DNA of 64,000 nucleotides from Burkholderia cepacia (GCF_029962485.1 NZ_CP073638.1:558001-622000); one strand, 5' to 3'. Shown: positions 35,721 through 43,135, counted from the stretch's first letter. Numbers and translations: made by a program. Notes: a model not told the origin generated them from the sequence alone.

Positions 35721-36173
35721 CTAGAAAGGCACGTCAGGGTCGTCGGAGGGCGGAACGTGGGGAGGATCGGAGGCCGGGTGGCATGGCTTGGGCTTGCGAA
35801 ATGCGCGCACACGAATGCGGATCATGTCCTTCCCGGTCATATCGCGGACGTCGAGCAAATCGCGAAATGCCTTGTATCTGGCTTTGCTGCGGGTGCTCGC
35901 GGTCACCGTGAACCAGGCTTCGTATTCGAACTCGTCGCGCCACGGCGGGAGGCAACGCCACTCGCGCAGTACCGGCGCGTCGACGAGCTCGCCGTATTCG
36001 ACCTGGTCAACGGGGTGATAACGGCGCTCCTCTTCGCTCTTGTCGCCATCGATGACGACGCAAAGATAATGGCCGTCCGCGTTCACGATGATCCCAGGCT
36101 CGCCGTAGCATTTCACCTGCCGGCCGCGCTCGGCCGGTACGCCGTAGTGTTTGCGGATGTATTCGAAGCTCAC
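35721..36173 (-). CDS. Hypothetical protein in PRTRC operon (150 aa, GTG start)
   Basis: 150 residues starting at GTG 36173, which overlaps the ThiF stop (GTGA). The N-terminal part (about 1-80) reads like a compact beta-rich fold (GEPGIIVNADGHYLCVVIDGD). The middle is WFTVTASTRSKARYKAF, and the tail is Pro/Asp-rich. No family is recognised. Its tight coupling to the ThiF gene suggests a joint role, but it is not one of the named PRTRC proteins known to me. Confidence 0.65.
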   Translation of the reverse strand: MSFEYIRKHYGVPAERGRQVKCYGEPGIIVNADGHYLCVVIDGDKSEEERRYHPVDQVEYGELVDAPVLREWRCLPPWRDEFEYEAWFTVTASTRSKARYKAFRDLLDVRDMTGKDMIRIRVRAFRKPKPCHPASDPPHVPPSDDPDVPF

Positions 36174-36934
36174 TTAGCCCTCTCCGATTTAGCGATAGGC
36201 ACCGGCCGCACTTGGCCTGTCTTCAGGTTGATGAACGCACCGCACCACGTCAGGCGCGCATGCCGGAAGAATTCCCACAGGATCGCGAGCCCCTGCGTTA
36301 CGACTGCCTGATTGATGAATAGCTCTTGTCGCTCGAGCGCTTCGGCGAGGCTGCAGCTGGGCGTGTCGTCTTCGGGAATCGTCGTGTCGATCAGCTCGGG
36401 CAGCACGTCGTACGGCCAGCGCAGCGGCGTACTGCCGGCGACATTCTTGGTGTTGCCAGTCACGTTTTTGTGTGCGCCGAACAGCACCTGTGCGTCGCTC
36501 GCTCGGTTTCCGAGATCCATCACGTAGCAATTCGACGCGCGCAGGGTCGGCTCGAGCTTCGCGCGAGCGGCCGCGCTGTCCACGCACATGATCGTGAGCG
36601 CGGGCGCGCCGCGCACAAGTTCGTCCGGGCCGGCATGCACAGGTCGGCCGCACCAGTCGATGCCGAAGAATGCGTTGATGCGGTGAACGAGTACGACGCT
36701 TTTGTGCAGGCCGATGTCGGCGGGGCTGAACATCTGCCGGCCGACGTTCGCGCTACTGATCGTGTCGGCGTCGAACGCGGTTACGTGCAGGCCGGGATGG
36801 CCGAGCTCGACAAGCGCATGATTGAGCCGTGCGAGGCCCGTCAACATTTGCGAGCCAGTGCCGCCGCATCCGATCAAGGCAACCGTGACGCGCCGATCGC
36901 TGAGAAAGCGGGCCGGTGTCGTGTGGTGGGTCAT
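36170..36934 (-). CDS. PRTRC system ThiF family protein (E1-like)
   Basis: 254 residues. The start at 36934 overlaps the upstream stop (ATGA). It has the E1/ThiF Rossmann motif VALIGCGGTGSQ (residues 18-29), then DADTISSANVGRQ (Asp55, Arg66) and Lys78, the usual adenylation residues. A candidate catalytic cysteine, Cys194, is in TPSCSLAEAL, and a C-terminal FINQAVVTQG helix follows. E1-like proteins adenylate the C-terminus of ubiquitin-like proteins. The flanking A, B and C genes supply a peptidase, an E2-like protein and a ubiquitin-like protein. Confidence 0.9.
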   Translation of the reverse strand: MTHHTTPARFLSDRRVTVALIGCGGTGSQMLTGLARLNHALVELGHPGLHVTAFDADTISSANVGRQMFSPADIGLHKSVVLVHRINAFFGIDWCGRPVHAGPDELVRGAPALTIMCVDSAAARAKLEPTLRASNCYVMDLGNRASDAQVLFGAHKNVTGNTKNVAGSTPLRWPYDVLPELIDTTIPEDDTPSCSLAEALERQELFINQAVVTQGLAILWEFFRHARLTWCGAFINLKTGQVRPVPIAKSERAK

Positions 36935-37311
36935 ACCGTCCTCCACCATGGCGCGCCGACGTCTCGACCGATCAACGCGGCGCATTCGGTAATCGCGCGG
37001 CGCGTCGCGCGCTCGCGTTCCATCTGCTGTGCGGCGACATCGTGCCGCGCATCGATGTCGTCGTGGGTGAAGTGGCGAAACGCGCCTGCGCCAGCGTGCG
37101 CGGTTACGTAATCAGCGAAGTGCGTCACGTCGATGCGGGCCGCGCTCGACAGCTCGAACGCGTCGGCGCGCGAGCCGATCGAATCGAACGCGCGCCACGT
37201 GGCGGTTGCGTGCGGTCTGACGTGGATTGCGGTGCAGTCGCGGACTGTGTGGCGCGTCGTTTCCCACCCTGCGGCGCGCGCGGCGAGTTCGAGCATGTCG
37301 AGTTGGTTCAT
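36931..37311 (-). CDS. Hypothetical protein between PRTRC A and ThiF genes (126 aa)
   Basis: 126 residues starting MNQLDMLELAARAAGW at 37311; both ends overlap neighbours by ATGA, so its place in the cassette is fixed. The protein is soluble, His- and Ala-rich, with a probable beta-rich start (ETTRHTVRDCTAIHV) and a helical end. It is not a named PRTRC component that I recognise and may be a phage-specific addition. Function unknown. Confidence 0.65.
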   Translation of the reverse strand: MNQLDMLELAARAAGWETTRHTVRDCTAIHVRPHATATWRAFDSIGSRADAFELSSAARIDVTHFADYVTAHAGAGAFRHFTHDDIDARHDVAAQQMERERATRRAITECAALIGRDVGAPWWRTV

Positions 37312-38108
37312 GCGGCTTTCTCCGTCGACGGAAAAAATGCCTGTACCGGCACGCGCAGCGTGATCATCTTGCCGAGTGCGCACAGGCGGAACGCAACGCT
37401 CGGATTGGCCGTGCCAACGCCGCCGATCACGCCGGCGATCTTCACTTCGCCGGCATCGTCTGCGTCATCGGTCGCGCTGAAGCCTGCCGGGCCGGTGCCG
37501 TGGCTGTGAAGGTCGAACGCGAGGCTCTCGTCGTCGGCCAGGGCCGGACGATTGATAGTGATCGCGGTCGGCGTGGAGCTGGTCACTTCGACTTCGCGGT
37601 ACACCAGTTCCTTGCTCGTCTCGTTCCAGACGATCCACGCGGCATGCTCGTTCGGCGCGGCGCCGGCGGCGTCGGTTGCGAACCGGCGAAGGTGCGGCTC
37701 GGCGGCGCTGATGCGCCCGAACGCGAACTCGATTTTTGCGTCGATCGAGCCGTACGGCGGACGTGGGCGGGCGCCTTCGATCGGCACAACCTGTTGAATC
37801 AGGTGCAGCCACGGGCGGCGGATCTCGACGAACAGGCCTTCGGCCGCGAGCAGGAAGCGGTGGCCGACGTCGAGCAGCGGCGCGAATTCCGCGTGACGCG
37901 GCACGGTCGCCACCGGCGCGCTATCGAACAGTGCATTGTCGAGTGCGATGTTCTCGTCGTCGGCCCGCGCGGCGATCGCGCGGTGCTGGCCGGCGGTGAC
38001 TTCGTCGGCAACGGCGCGCGTGAACGTCGACAGCGCCTTGCCGAGCTGTTCGAGTACGGCGCCTGTGGTGGTTTCGAATTCGGCTTTGATGGTTTCAATT
38101 TTGCTCAT
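37308..38108 (-). CDS. PRTRC system protein A (JAMM/JAB metallopeptidase)
   Basis: 266 residues. The C-terminal half has a complete JAMM zinc motif: Glu154 in APNEHAAW, then LHSHGTGPAGFSATDD with His201, His203, Ser211 and Asp214 (HxHx7Sx2D). JAMM enzymes remove ubiquitin-like proteins or trim their C-termini. The N-terminal 110 residues are specific to PRTRC A proteins. The intact motif predicts an active enzyme. It probably matures or recycles the ubiquitin-like protein C of this cassette. Confidence 0.9.
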   Translation of the reverse strand: MSKIETIKAEFETTTGAVLEQLGKALSTFTRAVADEVTAGQHRAIAARADDENIALDNALFDSAPVATVPRHAEFAPLLDVGHRFLLAAEGLFVEIRRPWLHLIQQVVPIEGARPRPPYGSIDAKIEFAFGRISAAEPHLRRFATDAAGAAPNEHAAWIVWNETSKELVYREVEVTSSTPTAITINRPALADDESLAFDLHSHGTGPAGFSATDDADDAGEVKIAGVIGGVGTANPSVAFRLCALGKMITLRVPVQAFFPSTEKAA

Positions 38109-38113
38109 GACGA

Positions 38114-38827
38114 TTAGCTCCGTTGCGTGATTTTTTTAATGGCGGCGGCGACGGTCATTTCGCTGCTGACTAGCCGCTCAGTGGGAAATTCGGCACCGTC
38201 GAGCAGCTCGACCCATAGGTCGGCGGCGCTGCCACCGTTGATCAGCTTCGGGGCGTTCGGGTGCGTGAATCTGCTGCGAAAAAACTCATCGGCTTCGTAT
38301 TGCTCGATTTCTGCGAGCGTGGGGTTAGCTGCGATGTCCACGTTGCCGGTGCAAATCCGGCCGTCGGTGCTCACGTTGAAGTAGGGAGCTTGGTAGACCT
38401 GCGTGCCGGGCTTCGGTCTGCAGTTCTCTGCGAGCGCAAACACGTAGCGAGATTCCCCTCGAGCGACGAACAGCAATGCGGGGTGGTGCGTGACCGCGGA
38501 GCGTTGGCCGATCGGCGGCCTGGCTGAGAACCAGACCTGGCGCTGCGCGGCCGGCGTCCACCAGGCGACGACACCGGGGGCGGTGAAAATCGCCCGCTCG
38601 TGAATGAATCCTTCATGCCCGACCTGCTTTGACGCCGCGGCGACGAATTCGGCCAACTGCGCGCGCGTGACCGGTGTCCCGGCCATTAGCGTCGGCGCGC
38701 CGTCGACCACGCGGGCCGAGTGCTTCGTGACGTATACCTGGCTGTCGTGTGCGTTCTTGTAAATCAGCAGGGCAGAGTGCAGATCGAGCGACACGTCGCC
38801 GTTCCCATAAACATCGACGCGGCTCAT
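38114..38827 (-). CDS. PRTRC system protein B (E2-like)
   Basis: 237 residues. The segment APYFNVSTDGRICTGNVDIA (residues 147-166) resembles the E2 active-site stretch (NxxxxGxIC), with Cys159 as the candidate catalytic cysteine. The N-terminal portion matches PRTRC B proteins (ALLIYK, VTRAQLAEF). The start overlaps the F-protein stop (ATGA). An E2-like transfer role between the E1-like ThiF and protein C is inferred from motif and context. Confidence 0.87.
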   Translation of the reverse strand: MSRVDVYGNGDVSLDLHSALLIYKNAHDSQVYVTKHSARVVDGAPTLMAGTPVTRAQLAEFVAAASKQVGHEGFIHERAIFTAPGVVAWWTPAAQRQVWFSARPPIGQRSAVTHHPALLFVARGESRYVFALAENCRPKPGTQVYQAPYFNVSTDGRICTGNVDIAANPTLAEIEQYEADEFFRSRFTHPNAPKLINGGSAADLWVELLDGAEFPTERLVSSEMTVAAAIKKITQRS

Positions 38828-39885
38828 ACGCGCACCTGTACCTTGACGGGTTCGCCGTCGATATCCGATCCGTCGGGAGTCGAGATCAACATGACCAAAT
38901 GCGAAACGGCCTTGGCGAGCGCCGCGGTGTTGCGCATGCGATCAAGCCACGTTCCGAGTGCGCGACCATTGGTGGAAATGTGGAGTGCTGCGCACGACTC
39001 AGGGTCGCCGCACTGCATTTCACCTTGCCAGAAATCGTCAAGAATGCGTCCGAGGCCGTCGCCCTGATCCCAGGCGAGGATCAGTGAATAGTCCAGGCAG
39101 TATTCGCTCGTATCCTTCAGGTCGACGCGGGCAAATGGGCCGCCGGTGGTGATCGTCTGGTGGATCGCATCGCACGCATCGATGACAGCCCAGGCGACGA
39201 GATTCGTGTCGTAATAACGGCGTACCTCGGATGCGTCAAGCACGCGCTCTGGCGTGATGGCCCACGCTGGCGCGCTCGCGAAGAACTCGGCACGCCGCGG
39301 AACGTCGATGTGGTCGAGGAACTCCTGATCGGAAAGCACCGGATCACCTGGCGCGGAGTTCATGTCGCGAAGGTCGTCGAGTGCGGCAACTTCGTCTTTG
39401 TTGCTGTACCAGTACATGTATTCGGCTAGCCCCATCGCCTCCTGCGGCGTGCACACTGACGGTAAATAGTGGTGGCAGGCCTCGTACAGAACTGAAAGCA
39501 CGGTTTGGCCGAGGCCCGGTTGAATCGATTCGAGGCGTCGAATGCCCGAGCCAATGAATCTGATCGGCCCGCTTCCCGCTCCTTCGGCCGTCGTAATACG
39601 TACGATCGCGGTGTCGGTCATGTTGTCCGCGTCTGAGATCGCGAGGCTCCAGTCAAACGTACCAATATCGCTGGTGATTTCTTTCCATATGCGCGGCATC
39701 GCATTCAACGCCAAATCGCTTTCAGTCGACGAGTCGTCGAGCTTCGCGGCGTCAGCTTCACTAAGCTGTCGGCCGCGAAGCAGCGCCAGCGATAACCTGC
39801 GCATGAAATCGGCATCGTCGCCGATCGTGTAGCGCGTCGGCACATCAGGCGCGATGCGGGGTAGGGTGAGCGGTGCAGCGATCAT
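38824..39885 (-). CDS. PRTRC system protein F
   Basis: 353 residues, soluble and acidic, with no catalytic motif that I recognise. Length, position between the C and B genes, and sequence segments such as GQTVLSVLYEACHHYLP and YCLDYSLILAWDQGD fit the PRTRC F family. Both ends overlap neighbours by ATGA. Its biochemical role is unknown; it could be a scaffold or substrate adaptor. Confidence 0.82.
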   Translation of the reverse strand: MIAAPLTLPRIAPDVPTRYTIGDDADFMRRLSLALLRGRQLSEADAAKLDDSSTESDLALNAMPRIWKEITSDIGTFDWSLAISDADNMTDTAIVRITTAEGAGSGPIRFIGSGIRRLESIQPGLGQTVLSVLYEACHHYLPSVCTPQEAMGLAEYMYWYSNKDEVAALDDLRDMNSAPGDPVLSDQEFLDHIDVPRRAEFFASAPAWAITPERVLDASEVRRYYDTNLVAWAVIDACDAIHQTITTGGPFARVDLKDTSEYCLDYSLILAWDQGDGLGRILDDFWQGEMQCGDPESCAALHISTNGRALGTWLDRMRNTAALAKAVSHLVMLISTPDGSDIDGEPVKVQVRV

Positions 39886-40067
39886 GGCAGCAGCGGAACC
39901 AGTGTCGACGGCAGGCGCAGGAGTTCGGCCTTCCCATCGTTGGTCGAGGCTACACGCGCCACGCTGCGCGCGAGCGGTGCGTCATACTTGCCGATCGCGG
40001 TCGGCAGGCGCTGGCCCTGATTGAGCGTGTCGGCGCGCAAGCGCTTTCGAAGTTCGCGGAGTGTCAT
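39882..40067 (-). CDS. Small protein in PRTRC operon (61 aa)
   Basis: 61 residues, basic, starting MTLRELRKRLRADTL at 40067 and overlapping the C-protein stop and the F-protein start by ATGA at each end. No family is recognised. The close coupling makes it very likely real; it may be a small partner of protein C or F. Confidence 0.65.
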   Translation of the reverse strand: MTLRELRKRLRADTLNQGQRLPTAIGKYDAPLARSVARVASTNDGKAELLRLPSTLVPLLP

Positions 40068-40558
40068 TTCGGTTGCGGGCAGTAGCGTGCATGCAGCGCG
40101 TTGATGAACGCGACTTCTTCGTCGAGCAGCGGGCATACGTGCGCAGTGCTGAATCGGTCGAGTTCGGCGAGGTAAGCGCACACGGGGTGCGGAACGATGC
40201 AGTCGACTGCGCGTATCTCGTCGAGCTTCCGGCGTGCGTCGTCGAAGTCGATCGGAGTGGCATTCACGATGCCGACAGCGATGCCCGCGATGTAGGTTCG
40301 TCCGTCTTCGCCAGTGGATATTTTGAGCGTGTAGTCGCCGTGCTTGACGGGGCTATTTCCCTTCGTGCCGACGGCCCGCCGGAACGTGTAGACGTTGCGG
40401 TTGGCCTTGATGAGCGGTCCCTCGATTTCAGCGTTCGTCAATTCGGGATAGGTCTGCGAATAGAAGTCGCGGACCTGTTGCAGCGTGAATGCCGGCGCAG
40501 GGTCGGCGAGCTTGGCGCCGTTGTACGAGAATTCGCGTGCGAGCGTTTCGATTTGCAT
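40064..40558 (-). CDS. PRTRC system protein C (ubiquitin-like) with C-terminal extension
   Basis: 164 residues. The first 67 match PRTRC C: REFSYNGAKLADP, FYSQTYPELTNAEIEGP and YTFRRAVGTKG, a beta-grasp-like module ending in Gly67. Protein C is usually only about 70 residues, so the 97-residue tail (68-164) is an unusual extension; it is soluble with four cysteines near its end. If protein C works like ubiquitin, the tail would need removal after Gly67, perhaps by the JAMM peptidase encoded in the same operon (inference). Confidence 0.85.
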   Translation of the reverse strand: MQIETLAREFSYNGAKLADPAPAFTLQQVRDFYSQTYPELTNAEIEGPLIKANRNVYTFRRAVGTKGNSPVKHGDYTLKISTGEDGRTYIAGIAVGIVNATPIDFDDARRKLDEIRAVDCIVPHPVCAYLAELDRFSTAHVCPLLDEEVAFINALHARYCPQPK

Positions 40559-40572
40559 GTCGTTGTCTCCGA

Positions 40573-41130
40573 TCAGTACATATCGACGCCATCGTCGGCG
40601 GTGTCCGCCGGGTCTTCGTCGTGGTCCTCACGAACAGCGTCCGGATCCCCGGGGCCGTCGACGTCCGGGCGATCTTCGCGAGTGTCCGGCGGAGTGTCGT
40701 TATCGGTGATGGTCATCTGCCGCGGATCGGTTTCGCCGATGCCGTCGCTCGGCGGAGGGGCATCAGCGCCGCCGGCCTTCGCGGCTTTCGGCGGACGACC
40801 GCGGCCGCGCTTGCCGGGGGTGCCGGCCGTGTCGCCGTTGTTCGGCGCGGGAAGCACGGGCGCGGAATTCGGTTGATTTGCGGCGGCGCATGCGCGCGCC
40901 TGATCGAGCAGCGACGTTGCGCCGGGCTCGTACACCTCGACCGCAGCGGCGAATTCCGCGTCGAGTTCGGCCGGCGTCGCGAGCAGCGACAGCGGCCAGC
41001 GCTGCTTTTCGCCCTTGCCGTTCGGCATCGGCGTAACGTTGACGCGAAGGCTTTCCGGTCCTTCCGCCGTGATCAGGATGTTGATGCTCGTTGTCTGTGC
41101 GAGCGCGTGCAGTGACGTAAACAGGGACAT
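40573..41130 (-). CDS. PRTRC system protein E
   Basis: 185 residues. The N-terminal 85 residues (MSLFTSLHALAQTTSINILI, then PATPAELDAEF-type text) match PRTRC E. The rest is a low-complexity tail with an AT-hook-like KRGRGRPPKAAK at about residue 107, then a highly acidic end. The AT-hook-like patch hints at nucleic-acid contact. It leads the named PRTRC genes in the operon, 14 bp before the C gene. Confidence 0.85.
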   Translation of the reverse strand: MSLFTSLHALAQTTSINILITAEGPESLRVNVTPMPNGKGEKQRWPLSLLATPAELDAEFAAAVEVYEPGATSLLDQARACAAANQPNSAPVLPAPNNGDTAGTPGKRGRGRPPKAAKAGGADAPPPSDGIGETDPRQMTITDNDTPPDTREDRPDVDGPGDPDAVREDHDEDPADTADDGVDMY

Positions 41131-41151
41131 GCGATTACCTCTCAGGTGAAG

Positions 41152-41442
41152 TCAGGCCGCGAGGCCGTCGTAATTGCGGTCGGCGAAATCGGTATCGCCG
41201 GGGTAGCGGTTCGAGCCGTCGGCCCGATGCCAGCAAAATAGGGAGCCGCGCCGGTGCGGGAACCAGTAGCCGGCGCAGTCGCAGCGCATGCGTGCCGTAT
41301 TCCGGCGATTCATCCAGTGGTCGACGCGGTATTTCCGACGGTTGCACGTGCGGCAGGCCGGAAGGAGCGTGTAGCGGTCGGGGTGGCGTCGCAGGCAGCG
41401 GCGCGCGGCGCAATGCGTGCAGCGAACGTGGCAGCGCGGCAT
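41152..41442 (-). CDS. Cysteine-rich putative zinc-ribbon protein (96 aa)
   Basis: 96 residues with nine cysteines, arranged as CHVRCTHCAARRC, CRTCNRRK and CDC...C, as in small zinc-ribbon or treble-clef proteins. The frame with these cysteines is preferred over the overlapping frame because it has a GGAGG site 8 nt before ATG 41442. It could bind nucleic acid or act as a RING-like adaptor next to the ubiquitin-like cassette; neither is shown. Confidence 0.65.
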   Translation of the reverse strand: MPRCHVRCTHCAARRCLRRHPDRYTLLPACRTCNRRKYRVDHWMNRRNTARMRCDCAGYWFPHRRGSLFCWHRADGSNRYPGDTDFADRNYDGLAA

Positions 41443-41445
41443 CGA

Positions 41446-41652
41446 TCAATCCTCCGCGTCGCCGGCCTGGAGGCGTTTGATGTCCGCGCGCGTAGCTGCG
41501 CGGCGCCGTTCGCGGGTTTCGCGAGCGCGCGCCGACGATTCGAGCGCGTCACGCACGCTGGCGCGCTGGATCGCGGTGTCGAAATCGCCGCGCATGTGCA
41601 GGAGTTGCCACTCGATGCGCAGCAGATGGGTTGGCAGGTGAGCTTTGTGCAT
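41446..41652 (-). CDS. Small hypothetical protein (68 aa)
   Basis: 68 residues, helical, rich in Arg and Ala, starting MHKAHLPTHLLRIEWQLLHM at 41652; 3 bp before the cysteine-rich gene. No family is recognised. A longer upstream frame is rejected because it overlaps the 41-residue gene. Confidence 0.55.
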   Translation of the reverse strand: MHKAHLPTHLLRIEWQLLHMRGDFDTAIQRASVRDALESSARARETRERRRAATRADIKRLQAGDAED

Positions 41653-41659
41653 GGCCGGC

Positions 41660-41785
41660 TCACGCGCAGTAGGTGCTCGCGCACGACGCGTCCGGTGCTT
41701 CGTCGCTGTATGTCCACGCGACACAACCGAAACCGACCGCGAGCCAAAGCAGCACGATTTTCCAGAGGGGCATGGGCTTGTTCAT
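41660..41785 (-). CDS. Very small membrane protein (41 aa)
   Basis: 41 residues starting MNKPMPLWKIVLLW at 41785, with one hydrophobic helix (about 7-24) and a short acidic, Cys-containing tail. A GAGGTG site precedes the ATG. It ends 7 bp before the next small gene. Found by translating the minus strand directly; no family known. Confidence 0.5.
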   Translation of the reverse strand: MNKPMPLWKIVLLWLAVGFGCVAWTYSDEAPDASCASTYCA

Positions 41786-41792
41786 GCGCACC

Positions 41793-41933
41793 TCAAATTC
41801 CGAATGCGGGGGCGATCGCGCTGGCGATCAGGTAAAGAACGACGAGCGCGACAAGCGGGTGCCAGTCACGCATCTGCAGCGAATGCGACTTAAGCCGGGT
41901 GAATTCGCTGCATTGGATCAGGATGTTAAGCAT
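41793..41933 (-). CDS. Very small membrane protein (46 aa), first gene of leftward operon
   Basis: 46 residues starting MLNILIQCSEFTRLKSH at 41933, with a hydrophobic C-terminal helix (about 25-45). A GAGG site lies upstream. It is the first gene after the two operator-like sites at 41984-42030, so it opens the 15-gene leftward prophage operon. Confidence 0.5.
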   Translation of the reverse strand: MLNILIQCSEFTRLKSHSLQMRDWHPLVALVVLYLIASAIAPAFGI

Positions 41934-41983
41934 CGGAACCTCGCCTAGTTCGTGCGCGGCAACGGAGCCGCAACGAGCCAAAT

Positions 41984-42030
41984 TTAAGCACACTTAACTG
42001 CTGGGTGCAAAGAAAATTTAGTGTGCTTAA
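41984..42030. promoter_or_regulatory. Two repressor-operator-like sites before PRTRC operon
   Basis: TTAAGCACACTTAA (41984-41997) and TTTAGTGTGCTTAA (42017-42030) are near-identical dyads in opposite orientation. The same word occurs between the repressor and cro genes. They lie between the leftward operon start (41933) and the rightward small gene (42118). Confidence 0.7.
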
Positions 42031-42117
42031 GTTGACGGGCGATCTGGAGTGCGGGCATACTGTTTATCCATACAGTATTGAAAGCGGTTTGTAGAAAAAG
42101 ACTGAGGGTGCGCTTCG

Positions 42118-42414
42118 ATGAATGGTGACGAAGGAAAGGGCGGGGGCCGTATTAATCCGGGGGATCTGGCCGTGATCGCCCGATGTGCGAACGAGGCACA
42201 TATCGGGCTTATGGTGCGGGTGATGGGTCCGCATGCAACGCCTGACTACGACTGGGATGTCGAGTTGCTGGGCATGCCGGTAGAGGGCTACGCGGCCGGG
42301 CATGACCGCGTAGGGGTGTTCAGGTGCGCGGCGGTTTTCGACTGGAACCTAGGACGCTTGGTGGGGTCGGCGCGTTCAAATCGAGTAGTTCGCCGCGAGC
42401 CCGTTCATGCATAG
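42118..42414 (+). CDS. Hypothetical prophage protein (98 aa)
   Basis: 98 residues starting MNGDEGKGGGRINPGDLAVI, with a GAGGGTG site upstream. The middle (MVRVMGPHATPDYDWDVELLG) reads like a natural small beta domain. Its last 95 bp overlap the end of the repressor gene on the other strand. No family is known; it is divergent from the PRTRC operon and shares its operator region. Confidence 0.55.
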   Translation: MNGDEGKGGGRINPGDLAVIARCANEAHIGLMVRVMGPHATPDYDWDVELLGMPVEGYAAGHDRVGVFRCAAVFDWNLGRLVGSARSNRVVRREPVHA

Positions 42415-42784
42415 CAAGGACCGCTTTCAATGGTCCGTGTACCGCCGTGACCGCTAGCTCGGTCATGCCGAGTGCGATTGCGCGCTTTAAGTCTGCATAG
42501 AACGCTTGCAGCTCTTGTGGCATGTCGTCCTGGGCGTCCTTCATCGGCCCGCGCTTTTCCCACAACCATTCTGGCCGGACGCGGAGGAAGCGCGCGACGC
42601 CAAAAATAGGCGCGGCCTTCAGATTGTCCACGTTGACTTTGCCGCTCGCCCATTGCGAAACAGCTGACGGGGAAACACCAGCTTTCGCGGCGATTTCCTT
42701 ATCGTCAATTGACGATCCCAATTCCGCCTCACGAAGTTCCTTGGCGTACCTGAGTCGTCCTACGAAGGTGTCTAGGTCGTTCAT
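42320..42784 (-). CDS. XRE-family phage repressor (CI-like)
   Basis: 154 residues. The N-terminal helix-turn-helix (about 25-65) includes IDDKEIAAKAGVSPSAVSQWASGK. The C-terminal part is short and helical, without the Ser-Lys autoprotease domain of lambda CI, so induction must work differently or through another factor. It is divergent from the cro-like gene, with operator-like dyads between them. It is the likely lysogeny repressor. Confidence 0.88.
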   Translation of the reverse strand: MNDLDTFVGRLRYAKELREAELGSSIDDKEIAAKAGVSPSAVSQWASGKVNVDNLKAAPIFGVARFLRVRPEWLWEKRGPMKDAQDDMPQELQAFYADLKRAIALGMTELAVTAVHGPLKAVLAMHERARGELLDLNAPTPPSVLGSSRKPPRT

Positions 42785-42809
42785 TTCAGCAGGCTAAACC
42801 TTGGCAAGT

Positions 42810-42844
42810 AAGAGCACTTCACTTTTGAAATTAAGTGTGCTTAA
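42810..42844. promoter_or_regulatory. Repressor/Cro operator region
   Basis: TTAAGTGTGCTTAA (42831-42844) is the exact reverse complement of the site at 41984-41997. A weaker half-matching AAG-N4-CTT dyad lies at 42810-42819. Both sit between the divergent repressor (start 42784) and cro-like (start 42854) genes. Confidence 0.75.
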
Positions 42845-42853
42845 ATTCGGCCC

Positions 42854-43135
42854 ATGGAAAACGACCTGCGCATCGCATACGCGAGCGAAATCATTGATCG
42901 ATTGGGCGGGACCGGGGCGGCCGCTGCTCTCTTCGAGATCGACGACGCTGCCGTGTCTCAGTGGCGGCGGAACGGTATCCCGAAGCCGCGGATGCAGTTC
43001 ATTTCTGTTGCGCGGCCGGACGTACTTGTTGGTCTGGGTTCATGCAATGGCTCGGATCGGGCCGGCATGCACGAGCGTCAGTCACGTGGTCTTGCACGAG
43101 TAGGGCCCGGGATGCGTCGCAGGCCTGCCGCATAA
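42854..43135 (+). CDS. Cro/YdaS-like helix-turn-helix protein
   Basis: 93 residues. The N-terminal half has AAALFEIDDAAVSQWRRNGIPKPRM, a Cro/YdaS-type helix-turn-helix in which GIP and P follow the recognition helix. It is divergent from the repressor and is the first rightward early gene. The C-terminal 30 residues look unstructured. It probably antagonises the repressor at the shared operators. Confidence 0.8.
   Translation: MENDLRIAYASEIIDRLGGTGAAAALFEIDDAAVSQWRRNGIPKPRMQFISVARPDVLVGLGSCNGSDRAGMHERQSRGLARVGPGMRRRPAA

Noticed and set aside
41135..41449. Overlapping 104-codon frame at the cysteine-rich gene
   Set aside because: Arg/Pro/Leu-rich shadow; the alternative frame has ordered cysteine pairs and a GGAGG site.
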